A DNA stretch of 43,905 nucleotides from Flavobacteriaceae bacterium (GTDB lineage: Bacteria; Bacteroidota; Bacteroidia; Flavobacteriales; Flavobacteriaceae), in NCBI GenBank assembly GCA_002707025.1, contig PALG01000017.1:1-43905 (forward strand), written 5' to 3'. The notes beneath the pieces are model-generated. The model worked only from the letters and a program-made list of their open reading frames with translations. It was not told the origin of the DNA and did not search any database. The position numbers and the translations under genes are program-made. This document shows, piece by piece, positions 35,304 to 42,522 of this stretch. Each line of letters starts with the position of its first letter. Position 1 is the first letter of the stretch.

Positions 35304-36245
35304 TTACATTAAAAACTTGGAGCTGATGGAGCGGTTTTCGTTTACCCGTAGCATCACATCGGCAAATAGGTTTGCGCAAGTAAGCACTTTAATTTTTTTA
35401 CTATCCTGTCGTAAAGGAATGGAGTCGGTAACAATTAACTCTTCCAATTTAGAATTTTCCAATCGGTCGTATGCACTTCCTGAAAGAATGGGGTGCGTAC
35501 AAATGGCTCGAACACTTAGGGCTCCTCTCTCCATCATTAGGTCGGCAGCTTTGGTGAGCGTTCCTGCGGTATCTACCATGTCATCTACCAATACCACGTT
35601 TTTACCTTGTACGTCTCCAATGAGTTCCATGTGGGAAATAACATTAGCTTTAGCTCTTTGCTTGTAACAAATAACCACATCACTTTCCAGTGCTTTGGAA
35701 TAGGCGTAGGCTCTTTTGGAACCTCCCATATCTGGAGAGGCGATGGTAAGGTTATTGAGGTTTAAGCTTTTTAAGTAGGGTAGGAAAATGGTGGAAGCAA
35801 AAAGGTGGTCCACGGGTTTTTCAAAAAACCCTTGAATTTGGTCTGCATGCAAATCCATGGTTATAATACGTGTAGCTCCAGCAGTTTCCAGCATTTTGGC
35901 TACTAATTTTGCAGCGATGGGTACTCTAGGCTTGTCCTTGCGATCCTGTCTGGCCCAACCGAAATAGGGAAGCACTGCGGTAATGTGCCTAGCGGAAGCC
36001 CGTTTGGCTGCATCCAGCATAAGAAGCATCTCCATAAGATGGTCGCTATTGGGAAAAGTAGAGCCAATAATAAAGACCCTGCTTCCGCGAACCGATTCTT
36101 CAAAGGAAGGTTGAAATTCACCATCACTATAAGTTGAGGTAATTACATTTCCTAGCGAAATACCAAACGCTTTGGCAATATCGGTCGCTAAGGCTTCACT
36201 TTGTTTACAGGCAAAAATCTTGGGTTCCGGGATGGGTGCAGACAT
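35304..36245 (-). CDS. prs: Ribose-phosphate pyrophosphokinase
   Basis: The 313-aa enzyme makes PRPP from ribose-5-phosphate and ATP for nucleotide, His and Trp synthesis. DLHADQIQGFF near 130 and the PRPP loop VVLVDDMVDTAGTLTKA near 217-233 are intact. The start is the ATG at 36243-36245 (MSAPIPEP). An upstream TTG at 36297-36299 in the same frame is really the -33 promoter element, and the -7 element lies between them. Confidence 0.97.
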   Translation of the reverse strand: MSAPIPEPKIFACKQSEALATDIAKAFGISLGNVITSTYSDGEFQPSFEESVRGSRVFIIGSTFPNSDHLMEMLLMLDAAKRASARHITAVLPYFGWARQDRKDKPRVPIAAKLVAKMLETAGATRIITMDLHADQIQGFFEKPVDHLFASTIFLPYLKSLNLNNLTIASPDMGGSKRAYAYSKALESDVVICYKQRAKANVISHMELIGDVQGKNVVLVDDMVDTAGTLTKAADLMMERGALSVRAICTHPILSGSAYDRLENSKLEELIVTDSIPLRQDSKKIKVLTCANLFADVMLRVNENRSISSKFLM

Positions 36246-36267
36246 GGTTGTATAGTTTAGTAAGCTA

Positions 36268-36299
36268 CAAAAGTACGTGTATCTGGTACTTTTTTGCAA
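36268..36299 (-). promoter_or_regulatory. Promoter of prs
   Basis: On the minus strand TTG (36297-36299) and TACTTTTG (36268-36275) are spaced by 21 nt, fitting the -33/-7 architecture. The prs ATG is 22 nt downstream. Confidence 0.65.
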
Positions 36300-36340
36300 A
36301 AATGAAGGAAAGAATTACTAACAAATTATAATTATTTGTT

Positions 36341-36348
36341 TATTTTTG
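36341..36348 (+). promoter_or_regulatory. -7 promoter element of tRNA-Leu
   Basis: TATTTTTG matches TAnnTTTG and ends 12 nt before the tRNA 5' end, so the primary transcript needs only a short 5' trim. Confidence 0.65.
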
Positions 36349-36360
36349 CCGTCCGTTTAG

Positions 36361-36442
36361 GCCTTGGTGGCGGAATTGGTAGACGCGCACGACTCAAACT
36401 CGTGTTCCTAACGGAGTGTGGGTTCGATTCCCACCCAAGGTA
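36361..36442 (+). tRNA. tRNA-Leu (anticodon CAA)
   Basis: The cloverleaf can be drawn by eye. The acceptor stem GCCTTGG pairs with CCAAGGT (first pair G-U), with discriminator A. The anticodon arm CACGA/TCGTG encloses the loop CTCAAAC with anticodon CAA (codon UUG). The class II variable arm has TCC/GGA pairs. The T-arm is GTGGG/CCCAC with TTCGATT. CCA is not fully encoded (ACA follows) and must be added. It is a single-gene unit with its own promoter and terminator. Confidence 0.96.
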
Positions 36443-36444
36443 CA

Positions 36445-36472
36445 AGGCCCTTCAGCAATGAGGGGCTTTTTT
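36445..36472 (+). terminator. Terminator of the tRNA-Leu gene
   Basis: AGGCCCTTCA (36445-36454) pairs with TGAGGGGCTT (36459-36468) around the tetraloop GCAA with two G-T wobble pairs. A run of Ts follows. Confidence 0.85.
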
Positions 36473-36517
36473 GATTTTGGAGTTTTATGATTGCGGGTGG
36501 CTCCAGTCTTTTAAAAA

Positions 36518-36880
36518 TCACCGATAGTTAGGGGTTTCTTCTGGAACTTCAATAGCTTCCGGTTTACCAATATCATCAATCTTATCGACAATTATAGGTT
36601 GGTTTTTTCTCCAATACCAACGGAGGAAAAAGTAAAGTCCCACAGTGGTAAGTAACCCCATGGGAAGCGCCAATAAGCTCAACTCTATATCGCTTAAATT
36701 GTCAATAGAGCCCGTTCCCCATAATTCATAATAAATTCCTATGGCCATACCGGCAATGAAAGTACCTGCATAATAGCTTACCACCCCTAAAATAGCAAAA
36801 CCCCATTTACTTTTCTTGAATTCTTCGGCGAGTTTATAAAATTGCTTGCCTATAAAATAAATGAGAATAAGTCCTAACAT
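36518..36880 (-). CDS. Small hydrophobic membrane protein, unknown
   Basis: The 120-aa protein begins MLGLILIYFIGKQFYKLAEE, has three hydrophobic helices (about 1-15, 27-48, 66-87) and a hydrophilic tail ending EAIEVPEETPNYR. I do not recognise the family beyond a resemblance to short Bacteroidota membrane proteins. It stands alone, divergent from the HupE-like gene. Confidence 0.65.
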   Translation of the reverse strand: MLGLILIYFIGKQFYKLAEEFKKSKWGFAILGVVSYYAGTFIAGMAIGIYYELWGTGSIDNLSDIELSLLALPMGLLTTVGLYFFLRWYWRKNQPIIVDKIDDIGKPEAIEVPEETPNYR

Positions 36881-36932
36881 GATCTAAAATTTTGGTTGGT
36901 TTTGAAAATTAGTCTTTTTCTACAATAATCTC

Positions 36933-36940
36933 TAATTTTG
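36933..36940 (+). promoter_or_regulatory. -7 promoter element of the HupE-like gene
   Basis: TAATTTTG matches TAnnTTTG. The start codon follows 10 nt later, giving a very short leader. Confidence 0.55.
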
Positions 36941-36950
36941 CCAAAAAAAG

Positions 36951-37529
36951 ATGTCCCAATTTTGGCTGTATTTTAAATTAGGTCTAGAGCATGTACTCGA
37001 TTGGCAAGCCTACGATCATATCCTTTTTATCGTAGCCCTTTGTGCCGCTTATTCTTGGAATCGTTGGAAACAGTTGCTGCTTTTGGTTTCCATGTTTACT
37101 TTGGGGCACACCCTATCTTTATTCATAACCCATTATGGAGTTCTAGATGTGCCCCCAACTTGGGTGGAGTTTTTAATTCCAGTAACCATTATGGTAGCTG
37201 CGATCTACAATATAGTTAAAGTGAATACTCTTCAGGAGAATGAAAAAAGCGGGTGGTTGTCTATGGTCACTTTATTTTTTGGAGGGGTCCATGGTTTTGG
37301 CTTTGGGCGTTATTTCAATCAAATTAATGATGAAAAAGAAGTGATGCCGCTTATCGATTTTGCCTTGGGAATTGAGCTATCTCAAGTAATAATTGTATTG
37401 GCGGTTTTGATAGTAGGTTATTTTGTCAAGACATTTTTAAAATTTCAACAAAGGGATTGGATTTTGGTTATTTCTTCTGTAGTTATTGGAATGGCATTCC
37501 CTATGCTTATTGAAAATTGGCCTTTTTAA
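36951..37529 (+). CDS. HupE/UreJ family membrane protein
   Basis: The 192-aa, six-helix membrane protein has GLEHVLDWQAYDHILFIVAL near residue 12 and TLGHTLSLFITHYG near 51, both with the conserved His and Asp residues of HupE/UreJ. FFGGVHGFGFGRYFNQI near 109 adds another His. The family is proposed to move nickel or cobalt, but no urease or hydrogenase genes are nearby and many flavobacterial members lack such links. The substrate is unknown. Confidence 0.85.
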   Translation: MSQFWLYFKLGLEHVLDWQAYDHILFIVALCAAYSWNRWKQLLLLVSMFTLGHTLSLFITHYGVLDVPPTWVEFLIPVTIMVAAIYNIVKVNTLQENEKSGWLSMVTLFFGGVHGFGFGRYFNQINDEKEVMPLIDFALGIELSQVIIVLAVLIVGYFVKTFLKFQQRDWILVISSVVIGMAFPMLIENWPF

Positions 37530-37613
37530 ATTACCTTCGCTTTTGGAAACTTTTAACCTCTTTTTTTTTGAAGGAGTGTAACTTCCTAGTAATTTCGTCA
37601 CTAATACTACTAC

Positions 37614-38042
37614 ATGAAAAAGGAAAAGCAGCGCCAATACGACATCGCGTATCTTAAAATGGCCCATGAGTGGAGTCAGTTGTCCTATTGTAATCGAAGA
37701 AAAGTAGGGGCTTTGATTGTAAAGGATAAAATGATCATTAGTGATGGCTATAATGGTACACCCACAGGTTTTGAGAATATTTGTGAAGATGAAGAAGGGT
37801 ATACCAAATGGTATGTGCTGCATGCGGAAGCAAATGCCATTTTAAAAGTTGCTTCTTCAACACAGTCGGCTAAAGGAAGTACGTTGTATATTACGATGTC
37901 TCCCTGCCAGCAGTGCAGTAAATTAATTCATCAAGCTGGAATTTCCCGTTTGGTCTACCATGAAGCCTATAAAGATGATTCGGGTTTAAAATTTTTACAA
38001 AAAGCAGGCGTTGACATTACACACCTTGAAACTTTAGAATAA
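37614..38042 (+). CDS. dCMP deaminase family protein
   Basis: The 142-aa zinc enzyme of the cytidine/deoxycytidylate deaminase fold has the catalytic HAE at 70-72 (LHAEANAI) and Cys98 and Cys101 in SPCQQC as zinc ligands. NRRKVGALIV and DGYNGTPTGFENICED fit ComEB/dCMP deaminases, which make dUMP for thymidylate synthesis. Its TAA is directly followed by the ATG of the S41 protease gene, so the two form an operon. Confidence 0.92.
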   Translation: MKKEKQRQYDIAYLKMAHEWSQLSYCNRRKVGALIVKDKMIISDGYNGTPTGFENICEDEEGYTKWYVLHAEANAILKVASSTQSAKGSTLYITMSPCQQCSKLIHQAGISRLVYHEAYKDDSGLKFLQKAGVDITHLETLE

Positions 38043-39632
38043 ATGAACCGATTGAAGATTTACATTCCGTTGCTGTTGGGCATTGCCATAGCCTTAGGGG
38101 TGTTTATGGGTTCTAAACTGAACTTTCAGGATTCGAATAAAAAAATCTTTGCGACCAACTCCAAGAAGGACAAACTCAACCGATTAATCGATTACATAGA
38201 CTACGAATATGTGGATCAAGTAGATACCGATAGTATTGTCGATGTAACCGTTAATCGTATTTTAGAAAATCTAGACCCCCATTCGGTATATATTCCGGTT
38301 TCAGAATATGAAGACAATGCCGATGATATGCGGGGAAATTTTGTAGGAATTGGCGTAAGCTTTTATGTCTATCGCGATACGATAACTGTCATTAGGGCCA
38401 TTGAAGGGGGGAGTGCCGAGAAGGTAGGTATTCGTGGAGGTGACCGTATTCTATTTGCCGATGATAAAAAGCTTTATGGCGAAAGCATCAGCAGGGATAC
38501 GATTTCCAAATTTCTGAAAGGGGAAATCAATTCCAAAGTAGATTTAAAAGTATTCCGAAAAGGGGAGGAGCAGCTACTCGATTTTCGGGTAAAGCGAAGA
38601 AGGGTGCCCATTATTAGTGTAGATGCCTCGTATAAATTGAATGATGAGGTTGGGTATGTGAAAGTGAACCGCTTTTCAGAAACCACCTATTCAGAATTTA
38701 AACAAGCCCTAGACCAACTGAAGGATCAAGGCATAAAAACCTTGGTGCTGGACCTTCGGAACAACCCTGGGGGTTATGTCTCTTCCGCAGAAAAACTACT
38801 CGATGAATTTCTTGGGGACGATACCTTGTTGCTCATTACCAAAAATAAGGCAGGAGAGGAAACCAAGACCTATGCTACTGGAAAAGGGGATTTTGAAGAA
38901 GGAAAACTGTATGTACTCATCAATGAAAATACGGCTTCGGCGAGTGAAATTGTCGCTGGTGCCTTACAGGACAACGATAAGGGTACAATTGTAGGGCGCC
39001 GTTCCTTTGGGAAAGGTTTGGTGCAGCGTGAAATGGCCTTGGGCGATGGTAGTGCGGTACGCTTAACCATTGCACGGTATTATACGCCCACGGGACGATC
39101 CATTCAACGGCCCTATGGAAATGGCAATAATGCTTATTATAACGATTACGAAAAGCGCTATAGAAATGGAGAATTACTGCATGCCGATAGTATTCAAGTG
39201 GCCGATTCCCTGCGATTTGTCACACCCAAGGGAAAAGTAGTTTATGGAGGGGGCGGAATTATTCCCGATGTATTTGTGGCCAAGGATACCAGTATTGAAA
39301 ACGAAACTTTAAACTACGTTACCCGGAACGGCTTTATGAGTTATTTCATTTTTGAATACCTAGAGAAAAATCGAAGTAATTTTGAAGGGGTCACTTTTGA
39401 AGATTTCAAGGAAAATTATGAGATTGGGGATAATCTGGCCGAATCCTTTATTGCCTATTCGCGCCTTCGGGAGGCACAAATTGACATGTCGCAGTACGAT
39501 GCCGAATTAAAACTGGCGCTCAAGGCCAACATAGCGCAACAACTCTATGGCCCCAACGAGTATGAAATTATTTTGAACCAGGACGACTTGATGCTTCAAA
39601 AAGTCTTGGAGCTGGAAGCAAGGAATAATTAA
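38043..39632 (+). CDS. S41 family C-terminal processing protease
   Basis: The 529-aa protein has a signal anchor (IYIPLLLGIAIALGVFMGSK), a PDZ domain at about 90-180 and the S41 catalytic domain after 200. The Ser-Lys dyad is Ser299 in ENTASASE and Lys324 in RRSFGKGLVQ, with the usual spacing of 25. LDLRNNPGGYVSSA is also conserved. It acts in the periplasm on protein C-termini. A hydrophilic C-terminal extension follows residue 420. Its stop is only 2 nt from that of the convergent small gene. Confidence 0.95.
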   Translation: MNRLKIYIPLLLGIAIALGVFMGSKLNFQDSNKKIFATNSKKDKLNRLIDYIDYEYVDQVDTDSIVDVTVNRILENLDPHSVYIPVSEYEDNADDMRGNFVGIGVSFYVYRDTITVIRAIEGGSAEKVGIRGGDRILFADDKKLYGESISRDTISKFLKGEINSKVDLKVFRKGEEQLLDFRVKRRRVPIISVDASYKLNDEVGYVKVNRFSETTYSEFKQALDQLKDQGIKTLVLDLRNNPGGYVSSAEKLLDEFLGDDTLLLITKNKAGEETKTYATGKGDFEEGKLYVLINENTASASEIVAGALQDNDKGTIVGRRSFGKGLVQREMALGDGSAVRLTIARYYTPTGRSIQRPYGNGNNAYYNDYEKRYRNGELLHADSIQVADSLRFVTPKGKVVYGGGGIIPDVFVAKDTSIENETLNYVTRNGFMSYFIFEYLEKNRSNFEGVTFEDFKENYEIGDNLAESFIAYSRLREAQIDMSQYDAELKLALKANIAQQLYGPNEYEIILNQDDLMLQKVLELEARNN

Positions 39633-39634
39633 TA

Positions 39635-39835
39635 TTACCTTTTTTTACGTTTCTGATTGATTTTTAAGGAAGTATTCAAGATGGCAATCAGCAGGATAAC
39701 ACATGCCGCCGCTACCATACCTATAAGGGCTACTTGACTGTCGCCTTCCATAAGGTTATCAAAATTCAATTTGGTCGCATTGAATATAAGAAGGGCTACG
39801 GCCAACCCCATAAGGATGTATCTAAAAACTTTCAT
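39635..39835 (-). CDS. 66-aa two-helix membrane protein
   Basis: The product has MKVFRYILMGLAVALLIFNA and a second helix (VALIGMVAAACVILLIAILN), ending in a basic KINQKRKKR tail. The family is unknown, though small proteins of this sort are common in Flavobacteriaceae. It follows marC by 10 nt and is likely cotranscribed with it. Confidence 0.7.
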   Translation of the reverse strand: MKVFRYILMGLAVALLIFNATKLNFDNLMEGDSQVALIGMVAAACVILLIAILNTSLKINQKRKKR

Positions 39836-39845
39836 GGGTGAAGTT

Positions 39846-40427
39846 TTAATTAAACAATTCTTGGATATTCGAGGTGAATAATTTTACGGCGATGGCTAAT
39901 AAAATTACCCCAAAAATCTTTTCAATAATAGCGATACCATTTATCCCTAACAATTTTTGAAGCTTCCCCGAGGTTTTCAGTACGATAAAAACCACGACTA
40001 CATTTACTAAAATGGCGACAATAATATTTTCGGTCTGGTATTCTGCCCTAAGGGAAATTAAAGTGGTCAAGGACCCTGGCCCTGCTATCATGGGAAACGC
40101 TATAGGGAATACGGTTGCGGTTTGCTTCAGGCCCTTTTTCTGTTTGAACAAGGTAACCCCTAAAATCATTTCCAAAGCAATAAAAAACAAGATGAAAGCT
40201 CCTGCCACGGCAAATTCATTGACATTAATGCCAATAAGCTTCAAAATATTTTCCCCTACAAAAAGAAACACCACCATTACGACTGTGGCAATTAAAGAAG
40301 CCTTGGTACTGCTTATGTGGCCGTTCTTTTCCCGTAGGGAAATGATCACGGGAATACTTCCAATGATATCAATCACTGCAAACAAAACCATAGTCGCAGT
40401 AGCAATTTGCTTAAAGTTAAATTCCAT
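39846..40427 (-). CDS. MarC family integral membrane protein
   Basis: The 193-aa protein has about six membrane helices. MVLFAVIDIIGSIPVIISLR at the start and AFPMIAGPGSLTTLISLRAE in the middle are MarC/UPF0056 signatures. The function is unknown; the old link to multiple antibiotic resistance is not supported for this family. The ATG at 40425-40427 is chosen, because the GTG at 40466 lies upstream of the -7 element (40445-40452). Confidence 0.9.
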   Translation of the reverse strand: MEFNFKQIATATMVLFAVIDIIGSIPVIISLREKNGHISSTKASLIATVVMVVFLFVGENILKLIGINVNEFAVAGAFILFFIALEMILGVTLFKQKKGLKQTATVFPIAFPMIAGPGSLTTLISLRAEYQTENIIVAILVNVVVVFIVLKTSGKLQKLLGINGIAIIEKIFGVILLAIAVKLFTSNIQELFN

Positions 40428-40444
40428 TACTTTATTTTCTGCGG

Positions 40445-40452
40445 CAAAAGTA
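40445..40452 (-). promoter_or_regulatory. -7 promoter element of marC
   Basis: On the minus strand this reads TACTTTTG, matching TAnnTTTG, 17 nt upstream of the chosen start. Confidence 0.55.
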
Positions 40453-40497
40453 CGCAAACTATTCACGGGGCCATAGGATCTTGAAAAGAAATACTGC

Positions 40498-40505
40498 TAT
40501 CTTTG
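40498..40505 (+). promoter_or_regulatory. -7 promoter element of the DUF3109 gene
   Basis: TATCTTTG matches TAnnTTTG and is only 4 nt before the ATG at 40510, implying a leaderless or nearly leaderless mRNA. A TTG at 40481-40483 is somewhat close (14 nt) for a -33 element. Confidence 0.6.
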
Positions 40506-40509
40506 CAGC

Positions 40510-41073
40510 ATGTTTCAATTGGGAAAAACCATCGTTTCGGAAGACCTTATCGAGAAGGATTTTGTGTGCAATCTTAATGCTTGCAAAGGCGCTTGCTGTG
40601 TGGAAGGGGAGGCAGGTGCCCCTGTAACGGAAGAAGAAGTGGCCATTCTTCGGGAAGTTTATCCAAAGGTGAAGTCTTTTTTACGTCCTGAGGGAATTGC
40701 CGCTATTGAGGCACAGGGCACTCATATTGTAAGCGAATTGGATGAGTTGGAAACCCCTTTGGTAGATGGGAAGGAATGCGCTTATGTTACTTTTAATGAG
40801 CGCGGTTTTGCCAGCTGCGGAATAGAAGAAGCTTATAATGCCGGTATCATTAATTTCAAAAAACCCATCTCTTGCCATTTATACCCTGTCCGGGTGCAGC
40901 AGTATAGCGAGTTTGCCGCTGTAAATTACCATAAATGGCCCATTTGTGACGATGCTTGTACCTTAGGGAAAGAGCTTAAAGTTCCTGTGTATAAATTTGT
41001 AAAAGAGGCTCTTATTAGAAAATTCGGGGAGCATTGGTATGCCCAGTTGGAAAAAGTAGCTTCCGAGCTGTAA
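40510..41073 (+). CDS. DUF3109 cysteine-rich protein
   Basis: The 187-aa soluble protein has clustered cysteines: VCNLNACKGACCVEGEAGAP near 18-37, a central ASCGIEEAYNAG, then SCHLYPVRV and CDDACTLGKELKVP. This is the DUF3109 pattern, related to CxxCxxCC-type (YkgJ-like) proteins that probably bind Fe-S or zinc. The function is unknown. It is a single-gene unit with a promoter almost touching the start codon. Confidence 0.9.
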   Translation: MFQLGKTIVSEDLIEKDFVCNLNACKGACCVEGEAGAPVTEEEVAILREVYPKVKSFLRPEGIAAIEAQGTHIVSELDELETPLVDGKECAYVTFNERGFASCGIEEAYNAGIINFKKPISCHLYPVRVQQYSEFAAVNYHKWPICDDACTLGKELKVPVYKFVKEALIRKFGEHWYAQLEKVASEL

Positions 41074-41426
41074 GTTGCTTTTTTTGAATCAAGAAATGTT
41101 AAATTTTCTTCGTTTTATTTGTTGAAAAATAAGGTTACCAAAAGGTTAAGGGATGGGTCCTAAAGCACCATCAAATAAAAGGTTTCTTGGGTTTTCAACG
41201 AGGGAAACACTACTTGTTTATAACTCAATTGAATTTATTTTAAAAAACTGAATATCAGTATTTTAAACGTTTAATTTAACAAAATTATAGTAACATGGCC
41301 TTTTTCTGAATGTTGAAAACTTTGTTAAAAACAGTATTGGAATTTTACTGCAATTCGCACTTATTTTTTCATATTTGTTAGTCCCTAGTAATGAGAATAA
41401 TCACTAATTTTTAAAGAAAAGGACAT
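41074..41426 (+). promoter_or_regulatory. 353-bp regulatory gap upstream of nrdB
   Basis: No credible gene is present. The gap contains GTTGAAAA-type elements: GTTGAAAAA at 41121-41129, GTTGAAAAC on the minus strand at 41191-41199, GTTGAAAAC at 41312-41320 and GTTAAAAAC at 41324-41332, the last two 12 nt apart in direct repeat. A 12-bp perfect palindrome TTAAACGTTTAA is at 41263-41274, and a short hairpin (ACTGA/TCAGT) at 41247-41259. A near-consensus -7 element CATATTTG is at 41370-41377, 49 nt before nrdB. These fit a controlled ribonucleotide reductase promoter; the binding proteins are not known. Confidence 0.5.
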
Positions 41427-42404
41427 ATGAGCGCCGTAGAACCCATTTTAGCAGAAAACAAAGACCGATTTGTAATTTTCCCCATTCAGCATCACGATAT
41501 TTGGGATTGGTACAAAAAGAGTGAAGCTAGTTTCTGGACTGCTGAAGAAATAGACCTTCATCAGGATTTGACCGATTGGACCCAAAAGCTAAATGACGAC
41601 GAGCGCTATTTTATCAAACATATCTTGGCCTTTTTTGCGGCCAGTGACGGAATTGTGAATGAAAATTTGGCCGAAAACTTCGTGAATGAAGTACAATACA
41701 GTGAAGCCAAGTTTTTCTACGGATTCCAGATCATGATGGAAAACATCCATAGTGAAACCTATTCGTTGTTAATCGACACCTATGTGAAAGATGACAAAGA
41801 AAAAGATGTTCTTTTTAAAGCCATCGAAAACTTTCCAGCCATTAAAAAGAAAGCCGATTGGGCATTAAAATGGATTGAAAGCCCCAGTTTCGCAGAGCGT
41901 TTAATTGCTTTTGCTGCCGTAGAGGGAATTTTCTTTTCGGGTGCTTTCTGCTCCATTTTTTGGTTGAAAAAAAGAGGGCTGATGCCTGGGCTTACCTTTT
42001 CCAACGAATTAATTTCCAGGGATGAAGGGGTGCACTGCGACTTTGCCGTACACTTACACAACCATCACTTAATCAATAAAGTTCCTAAAGAACGTATTCA
42101 TGAAATTATTGTAGATGCCTTGAATATTGAAAGGGAATTTATTACCGAATCGCTTCCGGTAAGCCTAATAGGGATGAATGCAAAACTTATGACCCAATAC
42201 CTAGAATTTGTGACCGATAGGTTACTTGTGGAATTGGGCTGCGAACGTGAATATAACTCCAGCAATCCATTCGACTTTATGGATATGATTTCGCTTCAAG
42301 GGAAAACCAATTTCTTTGAAAAGCGGGTTTCAGAATACCAAAAAGCTGGGGTAACCAATAAAGACAAGGACTCGAATCAAATAAGTTTCGACGCAGACTT
42401 TTAA
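41427..42404 (+). CDS. nrdB: Ribonucleotide reductase class Ia, beta subunit
   Basis: The 325-aa ferritin-like subunit holds the diiron-tyrosyl radical. Metal ligands and radical residue can be placed as Asp74, Glu105, His108 and Tyr112 (ENIHSETYS), then Glu166, Glu200 and His203 (RDEGVHCDF). The tyrosine is present, so this is the usual radical type rather than the phenylalanine variant. With NrdA it reduces ribonucleotides to deoxyribonucleotides. The nrdB-nrdA order is the reverse of E. coli; 118 nt separate the two genes. Confidence 0.97.
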   Translation: MSAVEPILAENKDRFVIFPIQHHDIWDWYKKSEASFWTAEEIDLHQDLTDWTQKLNDDERYFIKHILAFFAASDGIVNENLAENFVNEVQYSEAKFFYGFQIMMENIHSETYSLLIDTYVKDDKEKDVLFKAIENFPAIKKKADWALKWIESPSFAERLIAFAAVEGIFFSGAFCSIFWLKKRGLMPGLTFSNELISRDEGVHCDFAVHLHNHHLINKVPKERIHEIIVDALNIEREFITESLPVSLIGMNAKLMTQYLEFVTDRLLVELGCEREYNSSNPFDFMDMISLQGKTNFFEKRVSEYQKAGVTNKDKDSNQISFDADF

Positions 42405-42522
42405 AAACTTTCGCTCTCCCCCCAAAGGGCGTCAGTTTTTTTAACCTATTGATATCGTGCAATATAACAATTGCGCACAAAGAATTTTTTCAAAAAAAAG
42501 AACCAAAAAACCAAAAGGCACA
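42405..42522 (+). other. Spacer between nrdB and nrdA
   Basis: The 118-nt spacer has C-rich then G-rich sequence followed by seven Ts near 42419-42442, and an imperfect hairpin (GTGCAAT with ATTGCGCAC, 42457-42478). These could form an mRNA-processing or partial attenuation signal that sets the NrdB to NrdA ratio, but neither hairpin is strong. No full -7 promoter element is seen. Confidence 0.3.

Noticed and set aside
40012-40476. 154-codon plus-strand frame opposite marC
   Set aside because: It is a mirror of the MarC membrane helices, lies entirely within that gene and has no family features.
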